A DNA stretch of 64,000 nucleotides, from NCBI RefSeq assembly GCF_900660735.1, contig NZ_LR215049.1, positions 310,001 through 374,000 on the forward strand, read 5' to 3'. Of the stretch, positions 58,800 through 64,000 are shown in pieces. The first letter of the stretch is position 1. Every line of letters begins with the position of its first letter. A program made the position numbers and the translations under genes. The notes below the pieces were generated by a model that was not told the DNA's origin, did not search any database, and was given only the letters and a program-made list of their open reading frames with translations. Origin of the DNA: Metamycoplasma cloacale. GTDB lineage: Bacteria > Bacillota_I > Bacilli_A > Mycoplasmatales > Metamycoplasmataceae.

Positions 58800-58875
58800 T
58801 GGTTGCGGAGATTGGATTTGAACCAATGACCTTTGGGTTATGAGCCCAACGAGCTGCCGACTGCTCTACTCCGCT
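58800..58875 (-). tRNA. initiator tRNA-fMet (CAT)
   Basis: 76 bases including CCA. Three G-C pairs flank the anticodon loop (GGG-CTCATAA-CCC) and the first acceptor pair is mismatched (A1-A72), both initiator hallmarks. Confidence 0.92.
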
Positions 58876-58878
58876 ATA

Positions 58879-58968
58879 TGGCGGGCAATGAGGGATTCGA
58901 ACCCCCGAGGGCCGTGAAGCCCTGACAGTTTTCAAGACTGCTCCCTTCAGCCGCTTGGGTAATTGCCC
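58879..58968 (-). tRNA. tRNA-Ser (TGA)
   Basis: 90 bases with long variable arm (GGGCTTCACGGCCC). Anticodon loop CTTGAAA; CCA encoded. Confidence 0.94.
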
Positions 58969-58969
58969 G

Positions 58970-59045
58970 TGGTGGACCCAACAGGACTCGAACCTGTAAC
59001 CGACCGGTTATGAGCCGGTTGCTCTAACCATTGAGCTATGGGTCC
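58970..59045 (-). tRNA. tRNA-Ile2 (CAT, lysidine-modified) rather than Met
   Basis: 76 bases including CCA. Anticodon loop CTCATAA flanked by CCGG/CCGG. Acceptor GGACCCA and the arm sequence resemble bacterial tRNA-Ile2, whose C34 is converted to lysidine by TilS to read AUA. Confidence 0.8.
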
Positions 59046-59077
59046 GATCTTTATGTAAGCTCGTTGGGCTTGTCATA

Positions 59078-59154
59078 TGGTAGCACCGAAGAGAGTCGAA
59101 CTCTTGACCTTCCGGGTATGAACCGGACGCTCTAACCAACTGAGCTACAGTGCC
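59078..59154 (-). tRNA. elongator tRNA-Met (CAT)
   Basis: 77 bases including CCA. Anticodon loop TTCATAC flanked by CCGG/CCGG; acceptor end GGTGCTACCA matches elongator Met tRNAs of Firmicutes. Confidence 0.85.
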
Positions 59155-59158
59155 ATAA

Positions 59159-59235
59159 TGGTGGAGAGGAAGGGACTCGAACCCTCTACCTCCTGCGTGC
59201 AAGGCAGGCGCTCTGGCCAGGTGAGCTACCCCCCC
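59159..59235 (-). tRNA. tRNA-Ala (TGC)
   Basis: 77 bases including CCA. Anticodon loop CTTGCAC. The 5' strand is seven G; position 3 pairs G with T70, the alanine identity pair, and a second G-T lies at 5-68. Confidence 0.95.
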
Positions 59236-59240
59236 ATAAA

Positions 59241-59317
59241 TGGTGAAGAAGACAGGATTTGAACCTGCGACCACTTGGTCCCAAACCAAGCGCTCTGCCA
59301 AGCTGAGCTACTTCTCC
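59241..59317 (-). tRNA. tRNA-Pro (TGG)
   Basis: 77 bases including CCA. Anticodon arm CTTGG-TTTGGGA-CCAAG. First tRNA of the cluster in transcription order. Confidence 0.95.
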
Positions 59318-59348
59318 ACGACGCATTTTTCGTTGTAATGCGTTATTA

Positions 59349-59354
59349 ATTATA
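59349..59354 (-). promoter_or_regulatory. -10 element of the tRNA operon (TATAAT)
   Basis: Perfect TATAAT on the minus strand, 32 bases upstream of tRNA-Pro. The stretch between contains an inverted repeat AACGCATT/AATGCGTC. Confidence 0.6.
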
Positions 59355-59381
59355 AAGAAAAAAAATCTTTTTTAACAAAAA

Positions 59382-60668
59382 TTAATATTTTTCTTGTTGA
59401 AAATCTTCCTCGTTTCAACTAAATTCGTAATCTTTAATTCTTATAGTGTCGCCGTTTTTAACATTATGACTTCTAATTAAATCATGAACACCTAATGAAC
59501 TTAATTTTTTATTTAATCTTCATAAGTTATCTAATGAAACTAATGGAATTCTTTCGTATGCTTCAATTACTTCTTCACCAGTGATTTCTCATGTATTTTC
59601 ATTTAAACGATGAATTTTAATTGGATCTTTTTTCATTGATACAACAACAACATCTTCATTTTGTTCAACTAAACTTACATTTTGACGAACTTTATCTAAA
59701 GCATTTCAAAGAGCGTTTTTAATAACGTCAATATTTTCATTATATAGTGCTGAATATGGAATTAATTTAACCTTTTTAAATTTCTTTTTAAATTCACTTA
59801 AGTGTTGTTCAAAAGATGGTAGATCTGATTTGTTTGCAATCACAACTTGTGGAAGTTGTTCAAGTTTTAGATTATATGATTTAAGTTCGTTATTAATAAC
59901 TTCATAATCTTCAATTGGATTTTTATTCTCTGAACCAAAATCTATAATATGGGCAATGACCTTACATCTTTCAATGTGTTTTAAAAACTGAATACCCAAA
60001 CCCTTACCTTCTGAGGCTTTTTCAATTAAACCAGGTAAATCAGCCACAACAAATGACTTATCGTAATATTGTACCATTCCTAATTGTGGAACTAATGTTG
60101 TAAAATCATAATCTGCGATTTTTGGTTTTGCATTACTAATTAATGAAAGAATGGTACTTTTTCCAGCAGATGGTTTTCCAACGAATCCAATATCAGCTAA
60201 AACCTTAAGCACTAAATGTAACTCATGTTTTTCACCACTTAATCCATTTTCGCAAATTCTTGGAGCTGTGTTTCTTGATGATTTAAATTTCAAATTACCA
60301 CGACCACCTTTACCACCTTTTGCGATTAAATATAGTTGATCATCAATCACATCGGCAATTAATTTATTTTCTTTGTCATAAACCATTGTTCCGAAAGGCA
60401 CTTTAACAATTAAATCTTCAGCGTTTGCTCCATATGCGTTTTTTGGTTTTCCGTTTTCACCATCTTTGGCAACGATTTTATTTTGATAGTAAAACTGTAA
60501 TAGAGTATTTTCACCTGCATCGCCTTTAAAGAACACAGATCCTCCATTACCACCGTCGCCACCATCTGGGCCACCTTTATCTACGTGTGCTTCACGACGG
60601 AAACTAATAATTCCGTTTCCGCCTTTTCCTGCTTGCACAAAAATATTAACTTCATCAATAAATCTCAT
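59382..60668 (-). CDS. obg: GTPase Obg/CgtA
   Basis: 428 residues. Glycine-rich Obg fold first ([33 protein letters not shown]), then the GTPase domain with [21 protein letters not shown] and NKSDL, and the C-terminal OCT domain (about 345-428). It links ribosome assembly to stress signalling. Standard length once TGA is read as Trp. Confidence 0.96.
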
Positions 60669-60697
60669 AATTAACTAATTTTACCAAAAAGATGTAT

Positions 60698-60719
60698 AAA
60701 AAAATCTAGGTAACTAGAT

Positions 60720-60721
<2 letters not shown>
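60698..60721 (-). terminator. terminator after metG
   Basis: AAATCTAG/CTAGATTT stem followed by T7 on the minus strand; it overlaps the stop codon region. Confidence 0.8.
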
Positions 60722-63042
<2,321 letters not shown>

Positions 63043-63146
63043 AATTTATAAATTATAAATTAAATTTAGATAAATCAATTAAATCGTAATACTGAATTCT
63101 AAATTATTTAAACAAAACTCAATATAATAATTACGAAAGGAAAAAC

Positions 63147-63644
63147 ATGAGAACAATTACTATGAAAAACAATCCATTACATTTAATGGATGAAGAAATT
63201 AAAATAAATGATCAAGTTGAATTAAAAGGGGCTTTAATTGGTTCATTTGAACAAAAACTATTCAATAATGAACAAAAATACACAGTCCTAGCAACTTTCC
63301 CTTCAATTAATACTCAAGTTTGCGATATGCAAATTCTTGAATTATCTAAAATTTCCCAATCATATCCAAATATCAACTTTGTTAGTTTCTCAGCTGATCT
63401 ACCAACTGCATTAAATAGTTATGCAACTTTAGGCCATCCAATCGGAAGCATTCAAATGTATTCAGATTACTATGATTTATATGTTGGTCATCAATTAGGT
63501 ATTGTTATTAAAGAAATTCATTTACTAGCAAGAGGAATGTTTATTTTAGATCCAAACAACAGAGTTATTTATAAACAAATTAACCAAGAGTTAACTACAC
63601 AAGTTGATTTTGAACAATTGATTAATAAATTAAATGAATTATAA
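63147..63644 (+). CDS. tpx: thiol peroxidase (Tpx), single-cysteine form
   Basis: 165 residues. Peroxidatic Cys in FPSINTQVCDMQ, the Tpx version of the peroxiredoxin motif. SADLPTALNSYATLG occupies the place where Tpx carries its resolving Cys, but no Cys is there or anywhere else in the protein. It reduces hydroperoxides; the recycling thiol must come from another molecule. AGGAAA precedes the ATG. It is divergent from the methyltransferase gene. Confidence 0.9.
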   Translation: MRTITMKNNPLHLMDEEIKINDQVELKGALIGSFEQKLFNNEQKYTVLATFPSINTQVCDMQILELSKISQSYPNINFVSFSADLPTALNSYATLGHPIGSIQMYSDYYDLYVGHQLGIVIKEIHLLARGMFILDPNNRVIYKQINQELTTQVDFEQLINKLNEL

Positions 63645-63653
63645 AATTAAATT

Positions 63654-63688
63654 AAAAACACAGAATTAAAGTTTCTGTGTTTTTTTAA
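63654..63688. terminator. bidirectional terminator between tpx and rpoC
   Basis: AAAACACAGAA-loop-TTCTGTGTTTT stem with A and T flanks. Confidence 0.88.
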
Positions 63689-63695
63689 ATGTTAA

Positions 63696-64000
63696 TTAAT
63701 AATCATTGTCGTCATTGTAATCGTCATCAAAGCTATCTTCTTCTTCAATTACTTCCTCTTGCATTGTTTCATTTCATTCTTCATCAATTTCTTGATTGAA
63801 TTTTTCAATGTCTAATGGAACAAAATTATCAAATTCTTGCTCTTCAGTTTCTTGTTTGAAGTATTGAATTGCTGGTTTGATGTCGTATTTTGAATTCTTT
63901 TCAAATGGGAATAAAGCAGTACCAGCTGGAATTTTCTTACCAATGATAATGTTTTCTTTCAATCCATTTAAATTGTCATTTCTTGATGAAATTGCTGCAT
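63696..64000 (-). CDS. rpoC: RNA polymerase beta' subunit, C-terminal end (partial)
   Basis: About 100 residues to the TAA at 63696; the gene continues beyond the window. [19 protein letters not shown] is the conserved C-terminal RpoC motif. It is followed by an acidic tail ([16 protein letters not shown]). Part of core RNA polymerase. Confidence 0.93.

Noticed and set aside
58970-59045. Calling this CAT tRNA an elongator Met
   Set aside because: Its arms match tRNA-Ile2, while 59078-59154 matches elongator Met and 58800-58875 the initiator.
59008-59301. 97-codon open frame on the minus strand across the tRNA cluster
   Set aside because: It runs through four tRNA genes with intact cloverleafs; no ribosome site.

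Overview
This window looks like a mollicute (Mycoplasma-type) chromosome. It is very AT-rich. TGA is read as tryptophan throughout: almost every long gene only becomes full length when TGA is read through, including rpoD, dnaG, fusA, metG and obg. Spacing is tight, hairpin-T terminators separate the units, there are no cell-wall genes, and several lipoproteins and single-pass surface proteins are present. The genus cannot be fixed from the sequence alone. All coordinates below use genetic code 4.

Layout. 1-4300 (+): the 3' part of a GH13-like protein, a small membrane protein, pgsA, rpmG and an Xaa-Pro aminopeptidase. 4343-11831 (-): an ABC exporter pair, nfo, and a tight glyS-dnaG-rpoD block. 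12225-15779 (+): a lipoprotein followed by a three-gene cassette with an AbiEii-like nucleotidyltransferase. 15865-17906 (+): ffh and a membrane protein. 17934-21472 (-): a degenerate SGNH-hydrolase-like protein, rbgA and trmL.

21511-29443 is a restriction-modification island. A type III system (res, mod) is bracketed by a perfect 33-bp direct repeat. It is followed by type I hsdM and hsdS and an extra target-recognition domain. Both mod and hsdS carry a (AG)12 tract. As sequenced, mod is out of frame (OFF) and the third recognition domain of hsdS is disconnected. No hsdR is present. A third, type II, system lies at 56759-58515 as convergent genes with overlapping stop codons.

29516-32449 (-) carries rpsO, ribF, a HAD phosphatase and truB. 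32596-49167 is a surface-protein region. It holds a 1758-residue protein with eight tandem units of about 150 residues, a convergent paralogous anchor protein, and three tandem lipoproteins of the DUF885 putative metallopeptidase family. Copies 1 and 3 share a near-identical tract that suggests gene conversion. Homopolymer or TA tracts sit in several of the upstream regions, as in known phase-variable mycoplasma surface genes.

49325-64000 is mostly housekeeping: fusA-rpsG-rpsL, two membrane proteins, rluD, a short YigZ-like protein, a PQ-loop membrane protein, the type II R-M, eight tRNA genes (Pro, Ala, Met, Ile2, Ser, fMet, Asp, Phe in transcription order), obg, metG, a tRNA methyltransferase, tpx and the 3' end of rpoC.

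The most promising unexplained items are the membrane-protein/nucleotidyltransferase cassette at 13009-15779 and the repeat-controlled third recognition domain of HsdS.
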